From assembly GCA_964547995.1 (NCBI GenBank), contig CAZJRB010000011.1:1-64000 (forward strand): a stretch of DNA of 64,000 nt. The letters run 5' to 3'. A program made the translations under genes and the position numbers. Within the stretch, counting starts at the first letter, position 1. Each line of letters begins with the position of its first letter. Source of the stretch: CAZJRB01 sp964547995. Its GTDB lineage: Bacteria > Planctomycetota > Planctomycetia > Pirellulales > Thermoguttaceae. The notes below the pieces were generated by a model. The model saw only the letters and a list, made by a program, of their open reading frames with translations. It was not told the DNA's origin and did no database searches. Of this stretch, positions 17,211-26,623 are shown piece by piece.

Positions 17211-18650
17211 CTACTTCCCTACGGCCTTCAACTCCTTCATCACGCCGTCTTTCCAGGCGGCCAGCGCTGCCTGCATCCTTGCCCTGACCTCGGGCAGCTT
17301 GTCGGCAAGGTCGGTCTTTTCGGCCGGATCGGCGGGGATGTCGTATAACTGCACGCCTTTGCGGCCGGCGATCAGCTTGTAGCGATCTTCCATCCAGACG
17401 GCTTCGTTGCCGTCGCGGTTGAGAAAACCGATCGGCGCGTCGCGGGTCTTGCGCTCGCCGCGCACCAGCGGCAACAGGCTGATGCCGTCGTAGACGCGGT
17501 CGTCGGGTAGTTCGATGCCGAGTGCGTCGAGGATCGTCGGGAAATAATCGGAAGTCACGCACGGGGCGCCGACGGTTCGGGGCTTTTTGATCTTATCGGG
17601 CCAGACCAGCAGGCCGGGGACGCGGATTCCGCCTTCGCGGATCGAGAGCTTGTATCCCGACAGGCCGCCGTTCGAGCCGACGTGCCGCGGCGAGCCCTGG
17701 CGGGCCGGCCCGTTGTCGGAGCAAAACCAGAGCATCGTGTTTCCGTCGACGCCGAGTCGCTTGAGTTCCGCGCGCAGACGCCCGACCTGCTCGTCCATGG
17801 CGGTGACGGCCGCGTAGTAGTGCTGGGCTGGTTCCGGTTGGCCGGCATACATTTCGCGGTATTTCGGGCCGCCGACGACCGGCGAGTGGGGCGTGTGAAA
17901 CCAGACGACGGCCAAGAACGGCTGCTTCTTCTCCACCGCACCCCGGATGAACGGCAGCACGCGGTCCATGATTACCCGGGAGTCGTCGCCGCGGGTGTTT
18001 TCGGTGACCGTTTGCCCCGGGCCGGCGAAGTAGTCGTTGCCGTACGGTTTTTCGGTTGTTTCGGCGGCGGCCTCGTTGGCCTCGCCTTTACCTTTGCGCT
18101 TGCCTTTGCCTTTGCCTTTGACCGGGCCGGGGTCGATCAGCGGATCCCATGTGGGGACCTTCGACTCGGTGACGAAGCAGACGTCGACGTCGCGGTCCCA
18201 AGGGGGACAGTAATAGCGGACCGGGTCGCCGGCAAAGGCGCCCCAACGTTTCTGGTCGCCCTTCTTCTTCGACAACGTTCCGAGATGCCACTTGCCGAAA
18301 TGCCCGGTCGTGTAGCCGTGCTTCTTCAGCACCGAGGTGATCGGGATCTCCGTTGCCTCGAGTCGGCCTTTCATGGCGAACGTGACGCCGAACCGGTACG
18401 GATTGCGTCCGGTATAGCAGCTTCCGCGGGTGGGCGAGCACATGGCGGCGGCGGAATAGAATCGGGTAAACGTCACGCCTTCGCGGCTCATCCGGTCGAG
18501 GTGCGGGGTCTTCAGGTGCGGATGGCCGTTGTAGCCGGTATCGCCCCAGCCCTGGTCGTCGGTCATGCAGAGGATAACGTTTGTCGCGGCCGGCGCCGGA
18601 GCGGCGACCAGCAGCGAAGCAAGGCAAGTTGCTAACGCAATGCGGATCAT
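17211..18650 (-). CDS. secreted sulfatase (Cys-type, S1 family)
   Basis: AAGGAAG precedes the ATG. A signal peptide (about residues 1-22) is followed directly by the first metal ligands in VILCMTDDQGWGDTGY. The formylglycine site is Cys71 in CSPTRGSCYTGR (C-x-P-x-R), so it needs an FGE-type activator, which is not in this window. Other S1 features include KWHLG near 120, HTPHSP near 255 and FCSDNGP near 318. The length is normal, except for a Lys/Gly run (about residues 178-192) encoded by a hexanucleotide repeat near 18085-18120. It hydrolyses sulfate esters, most likely on a glycan given the flanking glycosidase and rhamnosidase. Confidence 0.93.
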   Translation of the reverse strand: MIRIALATCLASLLVAAPAPAATNVILCMTDDQGWGDTGYNGHPHLKTPHLDRMSREGVTFTRFYSAAAMCSPTRGSCYTGRNPYRFGVTFAMKGRLEATEIPITSVLKKHGYTTGHFGKWHLGTLSKKKGDQKRWGAFAGDPVRYYCPPWDRDVDVCFVTESKVPTWDPLIDPGPVKGKGKGKRKGKGEANEAAAETTEKPYGNDYFAGPGQTVTENTRGDDSRVIMDRVLPFIRGAVEKKQPFLAVVWFHTPHSPVVGGPKYREMYAGQPEPAQHYYAAVTAMDEQVGRLRAELKRLGVDGNTMLWFCSDNGPARQGSPRHVGSNGGLSGYKLSIREGGIRVPGLLVWPDKIKKPRTVGAPCVTSDYFPTILDALGIELPDDRVYDGISLLPLVRGERKTRDAPIGFLNRDGNEAVWMEDRYKLIAGRKGVQLYDIPADPAEKTDLADKLPEVRARMQAALAAWKDGVMKELKAVGK

Positions 18651-18673
18651 GGTTTCTTCCTTTTTCTGGTGTT

Positions 18674-18735
18674 GTAGCTACGGTCGCCAGACCGTGTGCA
18701 GCGCAAATCTCCGCGGTCCGGCGACCGCAGCCACT
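18674..18735. repeat. CGGTCGCCAGACCG element (family B), copy 1
   Basis: The left arm GTAGCTACGGTCGCCAGACC (plus GTG) starts at 18674 and the right arm CGGTCCGGCGACCGCAGCCA ends at 18735. It fills the 96-base gap between the two sulfatase genes. Related copies are at 25348, 27861 and 29438, with a partial one at 39280. Confidence 0.9.
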
Positions 18736-18746
18736 AGCAGAGTTGT

Positions 18747-20123
18747 CTATTCTCCGAGGGGGATAATACTCTTGTTGATGTCGTCGAGACGCTTCTTTGC
18801 CAGCTCCTCCATTTCCTTGACTTTCTCCGGGTGCTTGTCGCTGAGGTTCGTTTTTTCATCGGGTTCGCGGGCCAGGTTGAACAGCGCCGGCCCGGTGCCT
18901 TCTTTCAGCTTGGCGTTCCTGCGGTCGGGGAACAGCTTCCAGTCGCCGACACGAATGGCGTGAAAGCCTTTGGCCCCGTGCCAATAGAGCAAATCTTTTC
19001 GCGGATGCGGCTTGTCTTTCTTGCCGAGCAGCGTATCCCAGACATTTACGCCGTCGATGACCGGGCTGCCCTTTGATACTGCTTCAAGGTCGATGCCGCA
19101 CGCATGGCTGAGGGTGGGCAGAATATCGATCGCGGCAATTAGTGCATCACTCTCTTGTCCAGCGGGGATGACATCCGGCCAGCGGACGATGCAGGGCACG
19201 CGCGTGCCGCCTTCCAGGGCATCCCACTTCAGGCCGCGATAGGGTTTTGCCTGGGCCTTTTGCCGGGGCTCGGGGCCGTTGTCCGACAGGAAGACCACGA
19301 TCGTATTCTTGTCGAGCCCTTCGGTTTCGAGGGTCGCGAGGATCTCGCCGATGCGGGCGTCCATTTCCTCGACCACGTCGCCGTACTCGCCAAACTCGGA
19401 TTTCCCTTTCCACTCCGGATGGGCCTGGACCGGAAAATGCGGGGCCGTATACGGGATGTAGAGAAAGAAAGGCCGGTCCTTGTTTTTCTCGATAAAGGCG
19501 ATCGCCTCGCGCGTAAACTTCTCCGTCAGCAAGCGGTTTTCAAACGGCTTCTCGATCAGCTCGTCGCCGCGCCAGAGTTCCTTCGTCTGGTTGTTGCTCT
19601 TGTTGATATAGTAGGCCGAGTCGAACCCCTGCCGGTGAGGGCGAAACGGGGGAAGGTCGCCGAGATGCCACTTGCCGACGATCCCGGTCCGGTAGCCTGC
19701 TTCTTTGAAAATCTCGGCCATGGTCAGGGCCTCGGGGCTGAGCCCTTGTTTCGTGCTGATCATGTAGCCGATCACCCCCTTCTTCCAACCGAGGCGGCTC
19801 GGGTACGCGCCGCAGAGCAGGGCCATGCGCGAAGGGGTGCATACGGTCGCGCCCGAATAGAAGCTCGTCAGCCGGATCCCTTCTTCAGCAAGCCGGTCGA
19901 GAGCGGGCGTCTTGATGGAAGGATGGCCATAGCAACCCAGATCATGGTAGCCAAGATCATCAACCATGATCAGAATGACGTTGGGCGGCTTGGGATTGGC
20001 TTTGTCCGCCTCTTCTGCACTCAGGACCTGACCGGCGACGGCGGCAAACAACGCGGTAACGATGATGAGTGTGCAGGTTCTTTTCACAAGAAAACGGTGT
20101 CTTGCAATGTGCTTTGGTGTCAT
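18747..20123 (-). CDS. secreted sulfatase (Cys-type, S1 family)
   Basis: The ATG follows AGGAGG. The N-terminal region (to about residue 36) has a charged head and hydrophobic core typical of a long signal peptide. Metal-binding VDDLGYHDLG is at 54-63 and the formylglycine site Cys95 lies in CTPSRMALLCG, the classical C-x-P-S-R. KWHLGDLP, TAPHFPV and FLSDNGPEPR follow, with Lys/His/Asp residues expected for sulfate binding. At 458 residues it is full length. It is about as different from the neighbouring sulfatase as separate S1 subfamilies, which suggests distinct sulfated positions are attacked. It lies 52 bases downstream of the ORF6N gene on the same strand. Confidence 0.93.
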   Translation of the reverse strand: MTPKHIARHRFLVKRTCTLIIVTALFAAVAGQVLSAEEADKANPKPPNVILIMVDDLGYHDLGCYGHPSIKTPALDRLAEEGIRLTSFYSGATVCTPSRMALLCGAYPSRLGWKKGVIGYMISTKQGLSPEALTMAEIFKEAGYRTGIVGKWHLGDLPPFRPHRQGFDSAYYINKSNNQTKELWRGDELIEKPFENRLLTEKFTREAIAFIEKNKDRPFFLYIPYTAPHFPVQAHPEWKGKSEFGEYGDVVEEMDARIGEILATLETEGLDKNTIVVFLSDNGPEPRQKAQAKPYRGLKWDALEGGTRVPCIVRWPDVIPAGQESDALIAAIDILPTLSHACGIDLEAVSKGSPVIDGVNVWDTLLGKKDKPHPRKDLLYWHGAKGFHAIRVGDWKLFPDRRNAKLKEGTGPALFNLAREPDEKTNLSDKHPEKVKEMEELAKKRLDDINKSIIPLGE

Positions 20124-20175
20124 TCGAATCTCCTCCTAATGGCTCTCTCTCCGCGCGAGGGAAGGTCGGCCTCTG

Positions 20176-20724
20176 TTACCTCTCTTCGATCTGTGCGTGA
20201 AAGCCGATTTGTCGTTGTTTGCCAGTCGCTGGGGGCGCCATCAATTGGCGAATCGCGGTCACCAGGGATTGAATCTCTTTGTCGTGTCCGGCGACGCGCC
20301 TCTCCAGCGTCTCCAGTTTCGCCGCCAGTTGCCGATGGGTAGCGACGAGTTCCCGAAGCTTGACGAAAGCCCTCACCACGTAGACACTTACGTCGATGGC
20401 CCGGGATGTGTTCAGGACGCTGGCAGCCATGATCGTCCCGTGTTCGGTGAAGGCGAAGGGGAGGGTCCGAGAAAACTTCAGCCGGGCAAGGTGGTCACAA
20501 TTTGTGACCACCTCCCGCTTCTCGTCTGCCGTCAAGCGGAAGCGGAAATCGCCGGGAAACCGGTCGGCGTTCCGCTTGACCGCCTGGTTGAACACCTTCG
20601 TCGTGACGCCGTAAATCTCCGCCAAGTCGGCGTCGAGGATCACCTTCTGGCCGCGGATCAGCAAAATACGTGGCTCGATTTGTTCAACGAGAACTACCTC
20701 CTGTTTCTTCTTTGCAGGACTCAA
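20176..20724 (-). CDS. ORF6N-domain DNA-binding protein
   Basis: The N-terminal half is an ORF6N domain (IRGQKVILDADLAEIYGVTT, then KRNADRFP, then FAFTEHGTIMAASVLNT), a KilA-N-like fold common in phage regulators and also scattered in bacterial chromosomes. The C-terminal third is a predicted coiled coil (about residues 115-160, FVKLRELVATHRQLAAKLET). The apparent start is a TTG at 20724 whose bases overlap the TGA of the upstream rhamnosidase (TTGA), which indicates translational coupling. Such proteins usually occur alone or near mobile elements, so tight coupling to a glycosidase gene is odd. Its regulatory target is unknown. Confidence 0.9.
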   Translation of the reverse strand: MSPAKKKQEVVLVEQIEPRILLIRGQKVILDADLAEIYGVTTKVFNQAVKRNADRFPGDFRFRLTADEKREVVTNCDHLARLKFSRTLPFAFTEHGTIMAASVLNTSRAIDVSVYVVRAFVKLRELVATHRQLAAKLETLERRVAGHDKEIQSLVTAIRQLMAPPATGKQRQIGFHAQIEER

Positions 20725-23546
20725 TGCTTTCCTCCCAACCGAGTCAGCCGCGACATGAATTGATACCGCCCCGAGTTCACCGTAAAGGCCGTTCTGCCAT
20801 CCTTCATGCCGAGGGATTTAACCAGCGGTGAATCGGCCGCCGGCTTTCCGTCTATGGTAACGCTTTTGGCATCCTTTGCCGGAAGATATACCGTTGCGGT
20901 CGTGTTTACCGGGACGGTCACGTCCAGGTGGAACTTGCCGTTTTCGAGCCGCCAGTCGCTGATGATCGTGCCGCGGATGGAGTTGTACCGGCCGCGGGCC
21001 CAGGTGAGGCCCCCTCCCGGCCGAGGTGCTATGATAAAATGCTTCCACCCGGGTTTGCTTTCGTCCGGATTGAGGCCGACAATATTACGCCATATCCACT
21101 CGCCGACGGCGCCGAGCGCCCAATGGTTGAACGAGTTCATCATGGGCTTCTGAAAGCCGCGGCCCGGGAAATAGCCGTCCCATCGCTCCCAGATCGTCGT
21201 GGCGCCCTGTTCGATCATGAATCCCCATGAGGGGAACGTCCGCAGGTTCAACAACCGGTAGGCTTCGTCGTTGTAGCCGTTTCGGGTCAATTCGAGCATC
21301 AGGTGGTGGGACGTCTGAATTCCGGTCGACATGTGTCCGTTGTACCGGCCGAACTCATCGACCATGTGCCGGGCGGCCTTGGGCCGGAGTCCGCCGGGTA
21401 AGAGGTTGAACCGCAGGGCCAGGGCGTAGCCCGCCTGGGTGTTGCCTTGGATCCGGCCGTCGGGCTGTACGAATCGCTTGTTGAAAGCGGCCTTGATACC
21501 CCGGGCCAGTTGGGCGTATTTCTTTGCGTCGTCGTCGCGGCCGGTAACGGCGGCCATCCTGGCGACGATCTCGGCCGATTGGGCGAAGAAGGCGGTCGCC
21601 AGCACCTGGGGCGGCACCCGCCCGCCGGTTTTCGGCCAGCCTTCCTTGATCAGCGTATCGCCGTTGAGCCAATCGTTGAAGTCGTTGCCCCGGTCCCGAT
21701 CCCAGACCAGATTCGGGTTCTTGCCGTGGACGTAATCGACCCAGCGTCGTGCCGAGTCGTAGTGTTCCTCGATCATGCGTGTGTCGGCGTAGTTTTGGTA
21801 GACCCGCCAGGGGACGATCGTGCCCGCGTCGGCCCAGGCGGGCGTTCCGCCTTTCCATCTACGGTGGTCCATGGGGGCAAAATTCGGGTAGCGGCCGTCT
21901 TCCGCCTGGGCATCGCGGACGTCGGGCACCCACTTGCTGAAGAAGGCGGCCATGTCCATGTTGAAGATGGCGGTTTGCGAAAACGACTGAATGTCACCCA
22001 TCCATCCCGCCCGCTCGTCGCGCTGCGGGCAGTCGGTCGGAACGCTGTGCATGTTGCCCCGCTGCACCCAGACGATCATGTGCGTGATCTTGTTGAGCAG
22101 CTCGCTGGAGCATTCGAACCGGCCGGCCCCCGGCGCAGCGGAATGAAACACCCGCCCCAAGAGGTCGCCGACCGCGGGCTTGTAGGGCGGCATGTATCGC
22201 CAGGGGTTGTATTCCGCGCCGGTCAGTTCGACGTAGCGGAAGCCGTGGTACGTAAATCGCGGCTCGTATATCTCCTCGCCGTCGGTGCGTTTGATGTACG
22301 TGTCGGTTTGTTCTGCCCCGCGGAGATTCGCGGTATAGACGGTGCCGTCGTCGTTAAGCATTTCGGCGTGTCGCAGCTTGACGGTCGTGCCTGCCCGGCC
22401 GTGGACCTTCAGCCTGCACCAGCCGACCATGTTCTGGCCCAGATCGAAGACGTGGACGCCGGGTTTCGGCTCGGTCAGCTTGACGGTTTCGAGTTCCTTG
22501 GTGACCCGAATCGGCTCGTTGCGCTGCCATACCAGGTTTGCGCCGGCAAAAGCGTCTGCAATGGCCGCTTGATGCCACAGGCGATCGTCGAAACCGGCTT
22601 TGTCCCAGCCGGGCATTTCCAGGCGTGCGTCGTAGCGTTCGCCGTCATAAAGGCTGGCCGAGCGGATCGGGCCGTCTCTTGTGGATCGCCAGGACTTGTC
22701 GGTCACGATCGTTTGCGTTGTCCCGTCGGCCCCCTCGATATCGAGCTGCATGATGAACCCGCGCTCGCCTCCGAACGGGCGCTGGGTCTGCCGCATAGGC
22801 ATGCCGAAGAAGTATTCGCCGTTCCATCCGTCGGCCAGAACGGCCCCGACGACGTTCTCTCCTGAAACAACCAGATCGGTCACATCAAACGTCTGGTACT
22901 GGACGCGCCGGCCGTACATGGTAAATTCCGGCGCCAGGATATGATCGCCTACCCGTCGGCCGTTCAGGTGCAAGTCGTACAGGCCGAGCCCGGTGACATA
23001 GACCGTCGCCCGCTCGACGGGACCTCCGACTGAAAACGATTTGCGCAGCATGGTGGCCGGCATGGGCCCGGCTTCACTGGCGGGCGAGTCCTTGGGGTCG
23101 GCAATCCACTGTGCCTTCCAATCGCCGGGCTGGAGCAACCCCATTGACCACATCGCCGGCTCGCTCCAGGCCGATGCTTCCCGGTCCTTGTCCCAGACGC
23201 GAATTTTCCACCAGCAGCGCATCCGCGACTTCAACGGGCGGCCTTCATAAACCACGTGAACGGTTCGGCCGGATTCGACCCGGCCGCTGTCCCAAAGGTC
23301 GCCCTCACCGGCGTTTAACTTCTCCCGGCTGCCGGCCACCAGCACACGATAGGCCGTCTGCTGCTGACCTCGCTCGGGGGATTCGAGAATCCAGCTCAGC
23401 CGGGGCTTCACCACATCAATACCTAGCGGATTGGCGCGATATTCACAGCGCAGCTCCTTCACGCTAACGCCACTGCCAGCCATAACCGAGCACTCACCCA
23501 GAGCCGGCATCATGCACGCCGTCAGAATGATGACCAACCGTTTCAT
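20721..23546 (-). CDS. secreted alpha-L-rhamnosidase, GH78
   Basis: A 941-residue protein with an N-terminal signal peptide (MKRLVIILTACMMPALG). Domain order matches GH78. A fibronectin/bacterial rhamnosidase N-terminal module spans about 25-150 (LRCEYRANPLGIDVVKPRLSW seen in parts, e.g. ANPLGIDVVKPRLSW). A jelly-roll domain contains ATVYVTGLGLYDLHLNGRRV. Then comes the (alpha/alpha)6 catalytic barrel with the hallmark TDCPQRDERAGWMGD near 515, which carries the catalytic acids, and GATTIWERWDGY near 790, and finally a C-terminal beta-sandwich. It removes terminal alpha-L-rhamnose from plant or algal polysaccharides. It is first in a minus-strand run with ORF6N and a sulfatase, and complements the RhaT symporter at 29549. 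Confidence 0.95.
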   Translation of the reverse strand: MKRLVIILTACMMPALGECSVMAGSGVSVKELRCEYRANPLGIDVVKPRLSWILESPERGQQQTAYRVLVAGSREKLNAGEGDLWDSGRVESGRTVHVVYEGRPLKSRMRCWWKIRVWDKDREASAWSEPAMWSMGLLQPGDWKAQWIADPKDSPASEAGPMPATMLRKSFSVGGPVERATVYVTGLGLYDLHLNGRRVGDHILAPEFTMYGRRVQYQTFDVTDLVVSGENVVGAVLADGWNGEYFFGMPMRQTQRPFGGERGFIMQLDIEGADGTTQTIVTDKSWRSTRDGPIRSASLYDGERYDARLEMPGWDKAGFDDRLWHQAAIADAFAGANLVWQRNEPIRVTKELETVKLTEPKPGVHVFDLGQNMVGWCRLKVHGRAGTTVKLRHAEMLNDDGTVYTANLRGAEQTDTYIKRTDGEEIYEPRFTYHGFRYVELTGAEYNPWRYMPPYKPAVGDLLGRVFHSAAPGAGRFECSSELLNKITHMIVWVQRGNMHSVPTDCPQRDERAGWMGDIQSFSQTAIFNMDMAAFFSKWVPDVRDAQAEDGRYPNFAPMDHRRWKGGTPAWADAGTIVPWRVYQNYADTRMIEEHYDSARRWVDYVHGKNPNLVWDRDRGNDFNDWLNGDTLIKEGWPKTGGRVPPQVLATAFFAQSAEIVARMAAVTGRDDDAKKYAQLARGIKAAFNKRFVQPDGRIQGNTQAGYALALRFNLLPGGLRPKAARHMVDEFGRYNGHMSTGIQTSHHLMLELTRNGYNDEAYRLLNLRTFPSWGFMIEQGATTIWERWDGYFPGRGFQKPMMNSFNHWALGAVGEWIWRNIVGLNPDESKPGWKHFIIAPRPGGGLTWARGRYNSIRGTIISDWRLENGKFHLDVTVPVNTTATVYLPAKDAKSVTIDGKPAADSPLVKSLGMKDGRTAFTVNSGRYQFMSRLTRLGGKH

Positions 23547-23576
23547 CTTGACCCTTTCATCTTCCGCTAGTCGGCT

Positions 23577-25256
23577 TTACTTCCGCTTTTTCCAATCGTC
23601 CAGAAACTTCTGATCGGCCGGGCTTAGCTTGCTGTAGGGGACTTTGATCGTTTTGCCGTCGGGCTTCTTGAGAAAGGCGACGCCGTCCACCAGCGTGATC
23701 AGCCGTGCCCGGATCGAGTAGTTGCCGCTGGTCCACTTGCGATAGGCGGGGACTTTTGACGGGGGGCGCGGTCGGGTAACGTTCGGCGTGCGGGGCGGCT
23801 TGGGATCGTCGCCGCCGGAGGACTCGGGGGGATTCGAGGAACGGGCACCCTCCGGCCGGATCGCGAATTCAATCGGCCGGGTCGACTGCGCCTTCACCCA
23901 GACAATCAGCACGTCTTTCCACTGCCGGCCACCCTCTTCGCCGAGCGTCTCGTAGTGTCCGACGCGGAAATCCGGGCCCCGGGGGACTGCCTTGCCGTCG
24001 ATCTTCAGTTGGGCAGTCTTGTTGCCCCAGCCGTTGATCAGGAAGGTGGGATTGACGACCGGGGAAGCCGGGCTGGCGGCCAGCCGCAACCGGATTTCCG
24101 GCTGCTTGGCCGACGTGGCGTCGAGGAGGTAGGCGCGTGCGCCGACGTCGTAGCCATGGCCGGTGGCCCCGCCGCGGGCGACCGTCATTGCCGGCGCATT
24201 CAGCCAGGAGCGTGCCAGGGCCGCCAGTTCGTTGGTCGGGTCCTTCGACTCGGTGAAACCGTTGAGCCAGATCTCGCTCATCGAATCGTCGGTCTGTTGC
24301 CAGAAATCCCCCCAGTTCATCTGCCCCAGACCGGCCACCGAATAACCGCTTTGACGGGTCGTCGCCGGGGGGAAACACGGCACAAGCTGAACCTGCTTGT
24401 GTACGGGCACGTAAGGAGTTACCGAAAGGCCCCGACCCACACGTCCCATGCGCCAGGGCCGGTACTTCGACTTGGTATTGATCACGTGGATATTGGAGTT
24501 GCTGAACTCGCCGTAGGCGTGGGCCATCTTCTGATACTCGTTTTCCTTCAGCGGATACGGGTTGAGGTTGATCGTCTTGTGGGCGCCGTCCATTTTGACG
24601 AGCGTGATGACTCCGTCTTCCAGGTGGTCGCTTGCCATTTTGCCGCTGCACGGGGCCCCCCACCACAAGTACATGCCTTCGAGTTCATAAGGGTATTTGG
24701 CCCCGTGGCGCCCCGACTCTCTGGCGACCGCGCTCCAGATCTTGATCCGGCGTATGTGCGTGCCGTCCGGATGGAAGATATACCATTCATCGGTCCAGTT
24801 TCCCGGGCCGTAGGGCGCCACCTGGCGTTTCTCCTGGTGGCAGATCTTGTCGCCCTTGATCAACGCGCAACGGTGGCGGACGACGATCCGGGCGGGGTTT
24901 TGGCTCTCGATCCACATCCGCGAGTACTTGTTGTCCTTGTCGTTCCAGGACTCGTACGAGGCCCCCTCGTGAAAGCCTTCCGACGTGATGTAAGTCTCCG
25001 AGGCGCCGTTGGTGTACGGAATGCCGTTTTCCGTGATCAACTTGATGTGTCCGGGAAGATCGAAACTCACCCGGGTCGGCATGGTGTCGAACGTGACCAC
25101 GACTTCCCCCTGCTTGTTGGGGGCGGCGCGGTGGTTCGGATCGGTATTGCCCACCGCCTGGAACTTCTGCGAGCGAGCCTGTTCAAGGCAACTGATCGTT
25201 GTAGCGACTATAGCAATTGCCGTTGCAATCACTTTCGCACGGAACTTCTTATTCAT
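23577..25256 (-). CDS. secreted protein with C-terminal SHD1 domain
   Basis: ATG at 25256 (MNKKFRAKVIATAIAIVATT) follows AGGAGG and begins a signal peptide; a longer reading upstream has no support. The first 350 residues are beta-rich with no recognised family. The central part mentions repeated Trp/Gly motifs (GLGQMNWGDFWQQTDDSM). A Pro-rich linker near residue 490 leads to an SHD1 domain (about 505-557: YRKWTSGNYSIRARLITLVD, VPYSKLSPADQKFLDDW), a module abundant in secreted planctomycete proteins. It ends 30 bases before the rhamnosidase gene, so the two are probably co-transcribed. Its role may be glycan binding or cell-surface attachment; it is not known. Confidence 0.8.
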   Translation of the reverse strand: MNKKFRAKVIATAIAIVATTISCLEQARSQKFQAVGNTDPNHRAAPNKQGEVVVTFDTMPTRVSFDLPGHIKLITENGIPYTNGASETYITSEGFHEGASYESWNDKDNKYSRMWIESQNPARIVVRHRCALIKGDKICHQEKRQVAPYGPGNWTDEWYIFHPDGTHIRRIKIWSAVARESGRHGAKYPYELEGMYLWWGAPCSGKMASDHLEDGVITLVKMDGAHKTINLNPYPLKENEYQKMAHAYGEFSNSNIHVINTKSKYRPWRMGRVGRGLSVTPYVPVHKQVQLVPCFPPATTRQSGYSVAGLGQMNWGDFWQQTDDSMSEIWLNGFTESKDPTNELAALARSWLNAPAMTVARGGATGHGYDVGARAYLLDATSAKQPEIRLRLAASPASPVVNPTFLINGWGNKTAQLKIDGKAVPRGPDFRVGHYETLGEEGGRQWKDVLIVWVKAQSTRPIEFAIRPEGARSSNPPESSGGDDPKPPRTPNVTRPRPPSKVPAYRKWTSGNYSIRARLITLVDGVAFLKKPDGKTIKVPYSKLSPADQKFLDDWKKRK

Positions 25257-25347
25257 CTTGCCATCCTCCTGTCCAAATCGGCGGTGAATCTCGGGATTGG
25301 CGCCATAACTTAGCATCGTTCGAGAAATAACTGCCGCATCTATTCCT

Positions 25348-25409
25348 GTAGCTACGGTCGCCAGACCGTGGTTTCCGCTGCCGTTCCACGCTCTGGCGAG
25401 CGCAGCTAC
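25348..25409. repeat. CGGTCGCCAGACCG element (family B), copy 2
   Basis: The left arm GTAGCTACGGTCGCCAGACC begins at 25348. The right arm ACGCTCTGGCGAGCGCAGCT ends near 25409 and is a diverged version (TCTGGCGA instead of TCCGGCGA). It lies in the 266-base gap between the DUF362 and SHD1 genes. Confidence 0.85.
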
Positions 25410-25522
25410 GACAATAATTGATCGAGTGCCCCTTAGCGGATGCACCGACGAGTATTGTGAGCCTGCTCTGCAACGCCGGCGCGGTGGGCGAATCGCCGAA
25501 CAAGCAAGAGAGTCGGCTGCCG

Positions 25523-26623
25523 TCACTCCTTCGCCTTGTGGCCCTTTATCCTCGCGGGTTTCCACTGCACGCGCAGATTGTCGAGCTTTTCGCCCAACAC
25601 TTCGATTCGCTGTTCTCGAATCTCGCCCAACCCCATCTCGAACCCCATTGTGAGTTGCTTCACCTTCTTCGTATTGTGGCTCATGATCCGCGCGGCGGTT
25701 GCGTCCGCGGCCATGATGTCGGTGCTGGCTATAATTGCCCATGAACCGAGCCGTTTCTTCATGTCCACGGTCGTGCCGCCTTGCCCCTTAGAGGGGCCGT
25801 CACCTTCCAGGCCAATGGAGAAGTCGACGATGGAGAGATCGGGTTTAACGGCCTTTACGATATCCAGATACACCTGCGCAATGGCTTGCGGGCTGCTGTG
25901 ATCAAACGTGCCGCGATTCCACCAGGTGTTGTCTATCAACTGCGCATAGCGGGACAGCGGCGTAACGCCGATGAAATTCTTCAACGCCAGAGTAAGCTGT
26001 GCCCAGGAGTGCGTTTTCGCCACGGGAACTGAAATCACCTTGTCTGCCTTGGTAACAAGGCTGGAAACGGCGATCTTGCCCAGCGGAGTTTTGGAAGGCA
26101 CCTCGACCCAGCCAGGGGAGTCCTTTTCCAGACATGCCAAAGTGACTTTTCCGTCATACTTGGAACCGAGCCGTTTCGCTTCCTTGACCAGATTGGTATT
26201 TCCGTCCAGAGTGGCTGCATGTTGCCATTCGAATTTCGGCAGTTGAGAGCCTTCACCGACGACGACCTCCGCGGCACCCGCCTTTAGGCACTCTTCCGCA
26301 ACGGCGATGACGATTTCAGGTTTCGCACACTCGCCAACATGGAAACACTTGTTGTGTTTTGCCCAGGGGACGTTGACGAAATTCGGTTTGATGAAAACCG
26401 TCTCGCCTTTGTGAACAACCGTGCGAATGCCCCCCAACGCGTCGATTGCATCCCGGGTCATCGAATCCAGATTGTCGCCGCGAACGGCAGCTACTTTCGC
26501 ATTGATCTTCGGGGAAGGCTCCCGGGCAAATCCTCTACAAGCCGTGAAAGGCCATGGCAATCCGATGGCGGCTGCCGCGCCAACACCGGCTTTCAGAAAG
26601 TCGCGTCGCTTCGTCTCGTGCAT
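25523..26623 (-). CDS. Tat-exported DUF362 protein
   Basis: The N-terminus has a twin-arginine motif KRRDFLKAG followed by a hydrophobic Ala/Gly segment, so it is probably exported folded. The rest matches DUF362: VAAVRGDNLDSMTRDAIDAL, GETVFIKPNFVN near 88, a Cys-containing HKCFHVGECAKPEI-like stretch (seen as NKCFHVGECAKPE), VVVGEGSQ, and KTHSWAQLTLALKNFIGV near 205. DUF362 proteins sometimes carry iron-sulfur clusters, but no 4Fe-4S ferredoxin motif is present here. Function is unknown. It lies at the head of the minus-strand run, divergent from the DapA-family gene. Confidence 0.85.
   Translation of the reverse strand: MHETKRRDFLKAGVGAAAAIGLPWPFTACRGFAREPSPKINAKVAAVRGDNLDSMTRDAIDALGGIRTVVHKGETVFIKPNFVNVPWAKHNKCFHVGECAKPEIVIAVAEECLKAGAAEVVVGEGSQLPKFEWQHAATLDGNTNLVKEAKRLGSKYDGKVTLACLEKDSPGWVEVPSKTPLGKIAVSSLVTKADKVISVPVAKTHSWAQLTLALKNFIGVTPLSRYAQLIDNTWWNRGTFDHSSPQAIAQVYLDIVKAVKPDLSIVDFSIGLEGDGPSKGQGGTTVDMKKRLGSWAIIASTDIMAADATAARIMSHNTKKVKQLTMGFEMGLGEIREQRIEVLGEKLDNLRVQWKPARIKGHKAKE

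Noticed and set aside
15427..17562. 711-residue extension of the GH-A glycosidase upstream to 17562
   Set aside because: The extra part runs antisense-like through the sulfatase end and the family A repeats. The signal peptide and binding site at 17082 give a better start.
20176..20724. ORF6N gene as evidence of a prophage
   Set aside because: No other phage genes, integrase or attachment site is nearby, and its neighbours are carbohydrate genes.
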